NCBI GenBank assembly: GCA_963843605.1 | Contig: CAWJLA010000010.1 | Location: forward strand, 558,001 to 622,000 | Origin: FEN-1297 sp963843605 | GTDB lineage: Bacteria > Bacteroidota > Ignavibacteria > Ignavibacteriales > Ignavibacteriaceae | Length of the DNA stretch: 64,000 nucleotides | Reading direction: 5' to 3' | In this document: positions 9,247 to 17,770 of the stretch, one piece after another | Layout: the number at the start of each line of letters is the position of its first letter | How positions within the stretch are numbered: the first letter of the stretch is position 1 | Notes under the pieces: generated by a model | Databases searched by the model: none | Told to the model about the DNA's origin: nothing | What the model saw: only the letters and a program-made list of their open reading frames with translations | Position numbers and translations under genes: made by a program

Positions 9247-10161
9247 ATGAAAGATCAAAGAAAAACGGAAATAAAAGTAGGTATTACCGCGATATTGGGC
9301 ACCATACTTTTTATCTGGATTATAGGCTGGGCAAAAAATTTCAGTTTCACTTCTACTCAGAACAAGGTTGTGATCGAATTTTCAAATGTGGCTGGACTTG
9401 AAATAGGCGATAACGTAACCGTCAACGGCGTAAGAAAGGGGAACGTCGAGGATATAAGCTCTAAAGGTGATGACGTTTTTGTTACTGCTCTGGTAAGCAA
9501 TGATGTATCTTTGAAAAAAGATGCTGACTTTTCGATTGCGATGACGGACCTAATGGGAGGAAAAAGAATTGAAATAAGACCAGGCGTATCTCCCGAACCG
9601 TTGAACCTAAATAAAATTCAAAAGGGCAGTTTTATTGCCGATATACCCACTGTTATGTCGATGGTAGGGTCGATGCAGGAAGATCTGGTAGAAACACTTA
9701 AGCAGGTGAGGATATCCGTATCCTCTCTGAACAATTATTTAACCGACGACAAATTCAATAAAGAAATAAAATCTTCGGTTGAAAATATAAGTCAATTAAC
9801 TTTAAATGTTAACCGCATGATACAGGAGAATAGAGAAGGAATAAAGAAACTTACCGACAACAGCGTCGAACTTACCAGCGAGGCAAAGAATTTTATAACC
9901 GAGAACAAGGATGAAATATCCGGAACTATAAAAAATATTTCTTCCGTCCTGAAAAACACTGATTCCCTGGTCGCAAGGTTAAACGAATTTACTATTGAGG
10001 TAAAGGAAAAGAAAAATAATCTCGGTAAGCTTATGTACGACGAAGACCTCATAAATAAATTAAATACATCTATTAAGCAAATTAACGAACTAACTAAGGA
10101 ATTTCTGGAGCAGATAAAAACCAAAGGACTGAAAGTAGATGCCAAAGTCGACTTTTTCTAA
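9247..10161 (+). CDS. MCE (MlaD) family lipid-transport protein
   Basis: Inner-membrane-anchored MCE-domain protein of 304 residues. A single membrane segment (about residues 11-28) is followed by the MCE barrel, with VVIEFSNVAGLEIGDNVTVNGVRKG near residues 42-66. A long helical tail (about residues 140-290) follows. The family shuttles phospholipids between membranes with an MlaE permease and MlaF ATPase. Neither partner is in the window, so the transporter core must lie elsewhere. It overlaps ggt by 23 bases. Confidence 0.85.
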   Translation: MKDQRKTEIKVGITAILGTILFIWIIGWAKNFSFTSTQNKVVIEFSNVAGLEIGDNVTVNGVRKGNVEDISSKGDDVFVTALVSNDVSLKKDADFSIAMTDLMGGKRIEIRPGVSPEPLNLNKIQKGSFIADIPTVMSMVGSMQEDLVETLKQVRISVSSLNNYLTDDKFNKEIKSSVENISQLTLNVNRMIQENREGIKKLTDNSVELTSEAKNFITENKDEISGTIKNISSVLKNTDSLVARLNEFTIEVKEKKNNLGKLMYDEDLINKLNTSIKQINELTKEFLEQIKTKGLKVDAKVDFF

Positions 10162-11848
10162 AGCGCGGATATATCTGCTTGTAATTTTTTTTACAACTTA
10201 TTTTAACTATTCGTTTTGCCGTTCAAATGAGCCCGTAAAGGCTTCCCGAGGTATGGTTGTTTCCGCAAGTAAATTAGCTTCGGAAGTTGGAATAGATATA
10301 CTAAAAAGAGGCGGTAATGCCGTTGACGCTGCTGTTGCAGTAGGATTTGCATTAGCCGTTACATATCCCGCGGCAGGTAATATCGGCGGCGGCGGCTTTA
10401 TGGTTATCCATTTGAAAAACGGGAAAAATACGTCGATTGATTTCCGGGAGAAAGCGCCTCTTAAAGCTTACAGAAATATGTTCCTTGATAAATACGGGAA
10501 CTTCGATCCGCAATTAAGCCAGCAGGGAGTTACTTCAGCCGGTGTGCCTGGAAGTGTTGCCGGCCTTTTGTATGCTCTGCATAAATACGGTACCATGAAG
10601 TTAGGTGATGTCTTACAGCCGGCTATAAACATGGCTAAAAACGGATTTATTCTTGATAGGTATCTGGCGGAATCGTTCGAAGAACACTTGAAATATTTCC
10701 GGGAATATCCTTCGTCATTTAAAAAATTTACGAACGACGGAAAACCTTTTAAAAAAGGGGATCTATTTAAACAGCCTGAACTTGCAGAAACACTTGAGTT
10801 AATTAAAGAAAACGGATCGGACGGTTTTTATAAGGGCAGGGTCGCTGATCTATTCATTAAAAAGATACAATCTTTGGGTGGATACATTACCAGGAAAGAC
10901 CTGGAGGAATATCGTCCGGTTGAAAGGGAACCAGTATACGGCACTTACCGCGGATACAAAATAGTTTCGATGCCTCCCCCCAGTTCAGGCGGAATTGCTT
11001 TAATTGAGATGCTGAACATTCTTGAAAATTATCAATTCAGCCGCAGTAATTGGGGAAGCAGTCAATATATTCATAAGCTTGTTGAGGCGATGAAATATGC
11101 TTATGCGGACAGAACAGAATATCTCGGAGATCCGGATTTTGTAAGTATCCCAACAGACAGATTAATTTCAAAAGAATATGCTAAGGAACTGTTTGAACAG
11201 ATAAAGGATACTGCTAAACCCGCAAAAGATATAAAACCTTTTAAGGGAATATATTTCAGAGAAAGTAATCAGACGACACATTATTCTGTGTATGATTCAT
11301 CCGGGAATGCCGTTAGTTTAACAACAACAATTAATTCATCTTTCGGTTCAAAAATAGTTGTCGATGGTGCCGGTTTTCTGCTGAATAATGAAATGGACGA
11401 CTTCAGTGCAAAACCGGGAAGTTCGAATCAATATGGTTTAATCGGAAGCGTAGCAAATTCAATAGAGCCTGAGAAAAGAATGCTGAGCTCGATGACGCCT
11501 ACCATAGTTTTGAAGGATAATTCTCCTTATCTGATTATTGGATCTCCCGGCGGTTCAACTATAATTAATACCGTTTTACAGGTGATTATGAACTGTATAG
11601 ATTTTAATATGAACATTGAAAAAGCGATAGATGCACCGCGAATACATAACCAATGGCTGCCCGACAGAATTGACTATGAGGAATTTGCACTGCCGCTCGA
11701 CGTAAAGGATAACCTGATTAAAATGGGCTATAAAATAGGCGAAAAACGTGTTCTCGGTATGGCAGAAGGCATAATGATTGACAATGTCAATCATTATATT
11801 TACGGTGCCTCTGATCGCAGGGGAGACGGTTTTGCCGCCGGCTATTAA
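10139..11848 (+). CDS. ggt: Gamma-glutamyltransferase
   Basis: Periplasmic enzyme that cleaves glutathione and other gamma-glutamyl compounds and self-processes into two subunits. A signal peptide (residues 1-27) precedes the N-terminal domain (GNAVDAAVAVGFALAV, GGGGFMVIH). The autocatalytic threonine lies in NQTTHYSVYD (about residue 379), and PPPSSGG, LNNEMDDF and IGSPGGSTI complete the active site. The length of 569 residues is normal. The start overlaps the MCE gene by 23 bases. All catalytic motifs are intact. Confidence 0.93.
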   Translation: MPKSTFSKARIYLLVIFFTTYFNYSFCRSNEPVKASRGMVVSASKLASEVGIDILKRGGNAVDAAVAVGFALAVTYPAAGNIGGGGFMVIHLKNGKNTSIDFREKAPLKAYRNMFLDKYGNFDPQLSQQGVTSAGVPGSVAGLLYALHKYGTMKLGDVLQPAINMAKNGFILDRYLAESFEEHLKYFREYPSSFKKFTNDGKPFKKGDLFKQPELAETLELIKENGSDGFYKGRVADLFIKKIQSLGGYITRKDLEEYRPVEREPVYGTYRGYKIVSMPPPSSGGIALIEMLNILENYQFSRSNWGSSQYIHKLVEAMKYAYADRTEYLGDPDFVSIPTDRLISKEYAKELFEQIKDTAKPAKDIKPFKGIYFRESNQTTHYSVYDSSGNAVSLTTTINSSFGSKIVVDGAGFLLNNEMDDFSAKPGSSNQYGLIGSVANSIEPEKRMLSSMTPTIVLKDNSPYLIIGSPGGSTIINTVLQVIMNCIDFNMNIEKAIDAPRIHNQWLPDRIDYEEFALPLDVKDNLIKMGYKIGEKRVLGMAEGIMIDNVNHYIYGASDRRGDGFAAGY

Positions 11849-11871
11849 TTTTTTTATTCAAAGGATATATT

Positions 11872-12249
11872 ATGGTTTTCGGGATAGGCATTGACATTAT
11901 TGAAATCGATAGGGTTCAGAACAGTATTGAAAAATACGGAGATCATTTTCTTAATAAAATTTACACAAAAACCGAACTTGACTATTCGCTGGCTAAAGCC
12001 AATAAATACCAGCATCTTGCCGCAAGGTTCGCCGCCAAAGAAGCAGTATTTAAAGCACTGACTACAGGCTGGAATAAAGAAATAGGCTGGCAGGATATAG
12101 AAATTTATAATGAACCTAACGGAATGCCTCTGGTAAAATTAAAAGGAGATTTAGAAAATTTTCTATCCAACGGAAAAAGTCTGAAAATTTCTATGAGCCA
12201 TTCAAGGGACTATGTAGCCTGCGTTGCGATAGTATATAAAGAAATTTAA
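11872..12249 (+). CDS. acpS: Holo-[acyl-carrier-protein] synthase
   Basis: Transfers 4'-phosphopantetheine from CoA to acyl carrier protein. The 125-residue length, N-terminal GIGIDIIEIDRV with the Mg-binding Asp, and the LAARFAAKEAVFKAL helix with the catalytic Glu/Lys are typical of AcpS, as is the C-terminal SMSHSRDYVACVAIV. An AAAGGAT ribosome-binding site precedes the ATG. It closes the corC-mlaD-ggt run. Confidence 0.94.
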   Translation: MVFGIGIDIIEIDRVQNSIEKYGDHFLNKIYTKTELDYSLAKANKYQHLAARFAAKEAVFKALTTGWNKEIGWQDIEIYNEPNGMPLVKLKGDLENFLSNGKSLKISMSHSRDYVACVAIVYKEI

Positions 12250-12392
12250 GATTTTTTCCCGCTCGCATAATATTATTGAAATAAACGTAATCATTTAATT
12301 ATATTTAATGATCGTTTTTATAAAGATATCGGTATTCTGTACGAAATATACTTGATTAAAATCAGGTCTAAGATTTAACTGAAAGTCCCTAA

Positions 12393-12596
12393 ATGATTTC
12401 TAGAAATTTTTACAATGTTTTTAATTACGGTAGTCTGGTGCTGGCAATAATTTTTGTTGTGTTGATGTATTTTGAACTGGTTCCGAGGGAGACGTTCATA
12501 TATATTGCTATATTTACTGTGATACTTCTTGCGGCAAGAATTTTTTTGAGAGTATCTTATATAAAACAAAACAGAAAAAACAGTACGGGAGGATGA
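12393..12596 (+). CDS. Small two-helix membrane protein
   Basis: Not recognised as a named family. The 67 residues contain two hydrophobic segments (about 12-29 and 33-51) and a basic tail. Its TGA stop overlaps the ATG at 12593 (ATGA), so it is coupled to the HNH nuclease gene. Reality is supported by the coupling and by the ORF filling the gap between acpS and the nuclease. Confidence 0.55.
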   Translation: MISRNFYNVFNYGSLVLAIIFVVLMYFELVPRETFIYIAIFTVILLAARIFLRVSYIKQNRKNSTGG

Positions 12597-13131
12597 GTTC
12601 GAAACTGCAAAAAGAGTAAACGGCAAGCTTAATGCAAAAGTATTAATTCTAAATCAAAGTTACGAACCTCTTACAATTTGCAACATAAAAAAAGCTGTCA
12701 TCTTACTTTATTTAGGAAAAGCAGAACTGGTACAAAACGATTCCAGAAAGGAGGTCAGGAGTGTTTCTACCAGATTTCCCTGGCCAAGCATAATCAGGCT
12801 AAGCAGTTACGTTTCGGTGCCTTATAAAAAAGTAGTTCTTACGCGAAAAAATATATTAAGAAGAGATTCATATAAATGTGGTTACTGCGGAAGAAGCGAC
12901 TTACCCCTTACAATAGATCATATAATTCCCAAATCAAAAGGCGGTCACGATACATGGGAAAATCTTGTTTGTGCCTGCATGTTATGCAATAATAAAAAAG
13001 GCGACAGAACTCCTAGGGAAGCCCAAATGACGCTTTTAACAAGACCTTTCAAACCAAGCCATATAATGTTTATCAAAAATGTAGTAGGAAAATTAAACGA
13101 AAACTGGAAACCTTATCTTTATCTTTCCTGA
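12593..13131 (+). CDS. HNH endonuclease, apparently frameshifted near its 5' end
   Basis: The C-terminal half is an HNH nuclease with two CxxC pairs (CGYCGR, CMLCNN) around the catalytic DHIIPKSKGG strip. The N-terminal half (KVLILNQSYEPLTIC, KKAVILLYLGKAELV) is the domain that regularly precedes it in this family. That frame is open from 12565 but has no ATG, GTG or TTG before 12817. The only plausible start, ATG at 12593 (coupled ATGA), is in another frame and stops at 12619. One extra A in the run at 12609-12613 would join them into about 179 residues. The intact nuclease core argues for function or a sequencing error. A start at 12817 would delete the conserved N-terminal half. Confidence 0.75.
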
Positions 13132-13228
13132 AAGCCTTACTTTCTTTATTCAAATCGTCAAAAACACAAGATTATTTATATAGTAATTATTATCTTAACA
13201 GGTTAAATTTCATAAAATATATTGGATT

Positions 13229-14209
13229 ATGGCGAAAAAACGAATTTTAAGCGGAATGAGACCGACAGGGAAACTGCATATCGGGCATTACGTCGGTGCT
13301 CTTGAAAACTGGATCAAACTTCAAAATGAGTACGAAAGCTACCATCTTATAGCCGATTATCATGTATTGACTACAATGCTTGAAACCGCGGATATTTATC
13401 AGAACTCGATCGACATGCTGATTGACTGGCTTGCCACCGGCCTGGATCCCGTGAAAAGCCCTATGTTCAGGCAGTCTCAAGTAAAAGAACATGCGGAACT
13501 TAATTTAATATTCGGTATGCTGATATCCGTCAACAGACTTGAAAGGAATCCTACACTAAAGGACCAAATACGCGACCTTGACATAGAAAATGTTATTTAC
13601 GGCCACTTAGGATATCCGGTTCTGCAGGCAGCAGATATTCTGCTCTATAAAGGCGATGCAGTGCCCGTAGGTGAAGATCAGGTGCCCCATGTGGAGATTA
13701 CAAGGGAGATAGCGCGCAAATTTAATAATCAATACGGCAAGGTATTCCCTGAACCGGAACCACTTCTTACTAATTTTGCAAGGTTGCCCGGGCTGGATGG
13801 AAATGCAAAAATGAGTAAATCATTGAATAATACTATTCTGCTGTCGGACGGACCCGAAATAGTTAAAGCTAAATTAAAGAAGGCCGTTACGGATCCGAAT
13901 AAAATCAGAAAGGGCGATCCCGGAAATCCCGACATTTGTCTGGTATTTTCCTATCACAAAAAATTTAACCCGGCAGAGATTCCGGAAATAGGCGCTGCAT
14001 GCCGTTCGGGTGCTCTGGGATGCGTTGACTGCAAGATGAACTGCGCCTCCAAAATTTCCGAAGTGCTTGCCCCGGTTATAGAAAAAAGAAATTATTTTGA
14101 ACAGAACATCGACGAAGTTAAAGATATTCTTGCAAACGGTGAAAACACAGCCCGTAATGTTGCCAGGGAAACCATGGAAGAAGTCCGTGATAATATGAAA
14201 CTGGGATAA
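13229..14209 (+). CDS. trpS: Tryptophanyl-tRNA synthetase
   Basis: Class I aminoacyl-tRNA synthetase charging tRNA-Trp. The HIGH motif appears as PTGKLHIGHYVGAL (about residues 12-25) and KMSKS as AKMSKSLNN (about 192-200). Motifs for tryptophan binding (EDQVPHVEITREIA) are present. The 326-residue length is normal. It starts a tight run whose next gene, scpA, begins two bases after this stop. Confidence 0.96.
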   Translation: MAKKRILSGMRPTGKLHIGHYVGALENWIKLQNEYESYHLIADYHVLTTMLETADIYQNSIDMLIDWLATGLDPVKSPMFRQSQVKEHAELNLIFGMLISVNRLERNPTLKDQIRDLDIENVIYGHLGYPVLQAADILLYKGDAVPVGEDQVPHVEITREIARKFNNQYGKVFPEPEPLLTNFARLPGLDGNAKMSKSLNNTILLSDGPEIVKAKLKKAVTDPNKIRKGDPGNPDICLVFSYHKKFNPAEIPEIGAACRSGALGCVDCKMNCASKISEVLAPVIEKRNYFEQNIDEVKDILANGENTARNVARETMEEVRDNMKLG

Positions 14210-14211
14210 AA

Positions 14212-14940
14212 TTGTATAAGATTAAATTAGAACAATTCGAAGGACCGCTGGATCTTCTACTCTTTTTTATTAAAAGGGATGAACTGAATATTTATGATAT
14301 CCCGATTGCAAAGATTACCAAGGAGTTTCTCGATTACGTAAATCTAATTAAAATGCTGGACCTTGAGGTAGCGGGGGATTTCATTTTAATGGCTTCTACC
14401 TTAATGCACATTAAAGTAAGGATGCTGCTGCCGAGGGAAGTTGATGAAAAGGGTGAGGAAATAGATCCTCGTGCAGACCTAATACAGGCGCTGCTAGAAT
14501 ATAAAAAATACAAGGAAATGTCTGAAGAGCTTTCTTATTTTGAATCAAATCAGAGGAAGCTTAGTTTCAGAGGAAATTTTCAGGAGGATGAAAAAGAATC
14601 TCCGCCCGAATATGAAATATTACTTAAGAACGTTACTATATTCGATCTGGCAAAGGCTTTTAAGAAAGCATTAGACCAGCTGAAACCGGAAGTTTTTCAT
14701 GAAATAAAAAAACTTAATATCTCCATCGATGAACAGATCGAACACATTTTGAATATTATTGATAAAGAAAAAGAGCTTCACTTTTTAAGCCTTGTACACG
14801 GTATGAAAGAAAGATTAAGAATAGTTGTTACTTTTATTGCATTGCTGGAACTTACAAAATCCGGTATGATAGAAATAAAGGAATCAGATAACTTTAACGA
14901 CTTTGTTATACGCAGAAAAGAAAATGGACAAAATTTATAA
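14212..14940 (+). CDS. scpA: Segregation and condensation protein A
   Basis: Kleisin subunit of the SMC-ScpAB condensin, bridging SMC heads. The N-terminal FEGPLDLLLFFIKRDELNIYDIPI is the family signature, and the C-terminal winged helix (FIALLELTKSGMIEI) binds the other SMC head. The TTG start lies two bases after trpS. It overlaps scpB by 17 bases, the conserved scpA-scpB arrangement. Confidence 0.95.
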   Translation: MYKIKLEQFEGPLDLLLFFIKRDELNIYDIPIAKITKEFLDYVNLIKMLDLEVAGDFILMASTLMHIKVRMLLPREVDEKGEEIDPRADLIQALLEYKKYKEMSEELSYFESNQRKLSFRGNFQEDEKESPPEYEILLKNVTIFDLAKAFKKALDQLKPEVFHEIKKLNISIDEQIEHILNIIDKEKELHFLSLVHGMKERLRIVVTFIALLELTKSGMIEIKESDNFNDFVIRRKENGQNL

Positions 14941-15568
14941 TTCGATAATAGCATCTTTGATTTTTTCCTCCGATGATTCGATATCGTCGAACGATATAAT
15001 CAAAGCCGTAAAAGGAATAGACGGCGAAGATACCGAAATAATGCCTTCGGATGTGGAAAATTGCGTCGATGAACTGAATGCTTTTTACAAGGAATCGAGT
15101 CTGCCTTTTCACATAATCCGCATATCCAATGGATTTTTATTTGCAACCAAAGTAGAATACGCAAAATATGTCGGATATCTTTCTTCCGAAAAAAGTAAGA
15201 GAAGGTTAAGCCAGGCTGCTCTGGAAACACTTGCTATCATTGCATACAAACAGCCCATTACCAAACCGGAACTGGAACAGATTCGCGGCGTAAATTCGGA
15301 TTATATACTGAATACTCTTCTGGAAAAGAATCTTATTGCCATTACGGGCAGAGCAGAGACAATCGGCCGGCCGCTTTTATACGGTTCGACGGACGAATTT
15401 CTCAAATATTTCGGATTGAATAAATTAAGTGACCTGCCTAAACCAAGAGAGATAGAAGAAATAATGAAAGACGAAGACTTCCTGGAACAAAAACAAAAAA
15501 TAATGATGAATATTATAGAGGAACAAGTTCAAAACGAAATTTCTGAAGAAGGCAACGATGCAGACTAG
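14924..15568 (+). CDS. scpB: Segregation and condensation protein B
   Basis: ScpB dimer subunit of the SMC complex, made of two winged helices. The motif LSQAALETLAIIAYKQPITKPELEQIRGVNS (about residues 88-118) is diagnostic. I chose the ATG at 14924 (MDKIYNS) over a TTG at 14903; 214 residues result. It overlaps rluB by 11 bases, so scpA, scpB and the pseudouridine synthase are translationally linked, an order common in many bacteria. Confidence 0.94.
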   Translation: MDKIYNSIIASLIFSSDDSISSNDIIKAVKGIDGEDTEIMPSDVENCVDELNAFYKESSLPFHIIRISNGFLFATKVEYAKYVGYLSSEKSKRRLSQAALETLAIIAYKQPITKPELEQIRGVNSDYILNTLLEKNLIAITGRAETIGRPLLYGSTDEFLKYFGLNKLSDLPKPREIEEIMKDEDFLEQKQKIMMNIIEEQVQNEISEEGNDAD

Positions 15569-16268
15569 GTTAAACAAATTTATATCCGAGTGCGGTGTGG
15601 CGTCCCGAAGAAAATCCGAGGAAATGATATCACAGGGCAGAGTACTTGTAAATGACAAGGTAGTTACCGATCTGTCATATCGCGTGGATACCGCAAAGGA
15701 TACTGTTGAAGTGGACGGCGAAAAAATAAAACCGAAAAGACATTTGTATTTCGTGCTGAACAAACCTAAAGGTTTTATAACATCAACGTCCGACGAGAAA
15801 AAAAGAAATACGGTAGTTGATTTAATTAAAACTAAAGAAAAAATATTTCCGGTCGGCAGGCTCGATTACAATACAACAGGAGTTCTGTTGATAACGAATG
15901 ACGGCGATTTCGCAAATCTTTTAACTCATCCCAAAAACAAAGTACCGAGAGAATATGAAGTCAGGATTGACAGAATACTAAGTGAAGAAGACCGGGAAAA
16001 GTTTTTAAAAGGAATTTACATAGATAATAAAAAAGGAAAATTTGTCGATCTGAAATTCCCGAATAAAAATAACCGGAAATATATTTCAGTTACTGCGGAG
16101 GAAGGCCGCAACCATTTTGTTAAGAATATGTTCAAAACACTCTCATACACGGTTACCGCATTGAACCGAAAGAGTTACGCCGGTATCATTGCCGATATAC
16201 CGGTAGGAGCTTACCGTAATTTATCGGCAGAAGAAATTTCCAATGTAATTAATACTTATGGTAAATAA
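15558..16268 (+). CDS. rluB: 23S rRNA pseudouridine synthase, RsuA/RluB family
   Basis: Large-ribosomal-RNA pseudouridine synthase of 236 residues. An N-terminal S4 RNA-binding domain (RLNKFISECGVASRRKSEEMI) leads to the catalytic motif GRLDYNTTGVLLITNDG (Asp about residue 104). A C-terminal EGRNHFVKNMF segment is also typical of the RsuA/RluB/RluE/RluF group. RluB is the most likely member because of the scpAB neighbourhood; RluE or RluF cannot be excluded. Confidence 0.88.
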   Translation: MQTRLNKFISECGVASRRKSEEMISQGRVLVNDKVVTDLSYRVDTAKDTVEVDGEKIKPKRHLYFVLNKPKGFITSTSDEKKRNTVVDLIKTKEKIFPVGRLDYNTTGVLLITNDGDFANLLTHPKNKVPREYEVRIDRILSEEDREKFLKGIYIDNKKGKFVDLKFPNKNNRKYISVTAEEGRNHFVKNMFKTLSYTVTALNRKSYAGIIADIPVGAYRNLSAEEISNVINTYGK

Positions 16269-17760
16269 ATATTTTATTCTATTTTTGATTTTATGCGCTG
16301 CATCGGGTAATATATTTTCCCAGGAACCGGGAAAGGATACTACGGCCAGGTATTCTTATTCGACAATACCGGAGTTCTGGTCTCAGATGGACGATATATT
16401 TAACGACCCCAATTTTTCCAACGCAGAATGGGGAGTTGTTATTCAGTCGCTCGAAACAGGCGAATATTTCTACAAAAGAAACGAAGACAAACTTTTAATC
16501 CCTGCATCAAATTTAAAATTGTTTACTACTGCAGCGGGATTATTACTGCTAGGGCAGGATTACCGTTTTAAAACAAATATTTATATGAACGGTAAAGTAG
16601 ACGGATCGGTGCTGAACGGGAATCTTGTTATTCAAGGTAGAGGCGACCCGACCATATCCGGCCGCTTTTACAAAAATAATATGCTTCAGGTTTTTGAGAA
16701 TTGGGCCGATTCGCTATCTGCGCTCGGTATAGATGAAATAACGGGTAATGTTATAGGCGATGATAATGCATTCGATGAACAGGGCCTCGGAACGGGCTGG
16801 CGCTGGGATTATGAAAGCAATTGGTTTGCTGCTCCTTCCAGTGCAATATCTTTCAACGATAACTGTGTTGATATTATTGTAAAAGTTAACAAGATTACTA
16901 AAAAACCTGAGTTGAAGATACTTCCTAATACCAAGTATGTAATTATTATTAACAAAGTTTTTGCTGTCCCACCGGATTCAGCTACCTCAATAAAAGTGTA
17001 TCGGGAACCCGGGACAAATGTTGTAACGGTTTACGGTACAATAAGAAGCAATGCCGATTCAGTTAAGACTTTCGTTACGGTTAACAATCCTACACAATAT
17101 GCAATGGTTGTATTAAAGGATGTGCTGCAGAAAAAAGGTATTAAAATAGACGGATACCCGATAGATGTAGACGATATTTCTTCGCCGCTGAACTATTCAC
17201 AGATGGTTCTTCTGTTTACTCAATTATCTCCGCCGCTAAAAGAAATAATCAAAGTAGTAAATAAAAACAGTCAGAATTTATTTGCCGAGCAATTGTTAAA
17301 AACCATAGGTTTGGAGACGATTGGCCTGGGATCGGCGCAGAACGGCATAACATCTGAATACAACTTATTCAAAGATATGGGAATAAATCCCGAGGGAATG
17401 AGTGTAGTAGACGGAAGCGGATTATCGAGACTTAATTTGGTTACTGCCAGACAAATAGTTTCCCTGTTGAACTATATGTATAAAAGTAAATATTTTGTCC
17501 CTTATTATAATTCATTACCGATAGCGGGAGTTGACGGTACCCTGGGAGACAGAATGCAGAATTCGAGAGCGCAGGGCAGAATTAGAGCAAAGCCGGGATT
17601 TCTCGAGAATGTTAGAGCTTTGTCAGGTTATGCACTAACTGGCGACAACGAACCCGTCGCGTTTGCGATCATTGTTAATAATTATAATGTGCCTGTTAAA
17701 CTGGCAGAAAATATTCAAGATTTAGTATGTTTGCGTTTGGCAAACTTTAGAAGAAAATAA
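16258..17760 (+). CDS. dacB: D-alanyl-D-alanine carboxypeptidase/endopeptidase (PBP4 type)
   Basis: Periplasmic penicillin-binding protein of family S13. A signal peptide covers residues 1-22. The SxxK motif is SNLK (about residue 84), the second motif is SQN (about 338), the family signature DGSGLSRLN lies near 390, and the third motif is KPG instead of KTG (about 444). At 500 residues it has the long insert between SxxK and SxN typical of PBP4. It cleaves peptide cross-links or trims stem peptides. Its start overlaps rluB by 11 bases. Confidence 0.92.
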   Translation: MVNKYFILFLILCAASGNIFSQEPGKDTTARYSYSTIPEFWSQMDDIFNDPNFSNAEWGVVIQSLETGEYFYKRNEDKLLIPASNLKLFTTAAGLLLLGQDYRFKTNIYMNGKVDGSVLNGNLVIQGRGDPTISGRFYKNNMLQVFENWADSLSALGIDEITGNVIGDDNAFDEQGLGTGWRWDYESNWFAAPSSAISFNDNCVDIIVKVNKITKKPELKILPNTKYVIIINKVFAVPPDSATSIKVYREPGTNVVTVYGTIRSNADSVKTFVTVNNPTQYAMVVLKDVLQKKGIKIDGYPIDVDDISSPLNYSQMVLLFTQLSPPLKEIIKVVNKNSQNLFAEQLLKTIGLETIGLGSAQNGITSEYNLFKDMGINPEGMSVVDGSGLSRLNLVTARQIVSLLNYMYKSKYFVPYYNSLPIAGVDGTLGDRMQNSRAQGRIRAKPGFLENVRALSGYALTGDNEPVAFAIIVNNYNVPVKLAENIQDLVCLRLANFRRK

Positions 17761-17770
17761 CGGAGGTTAA

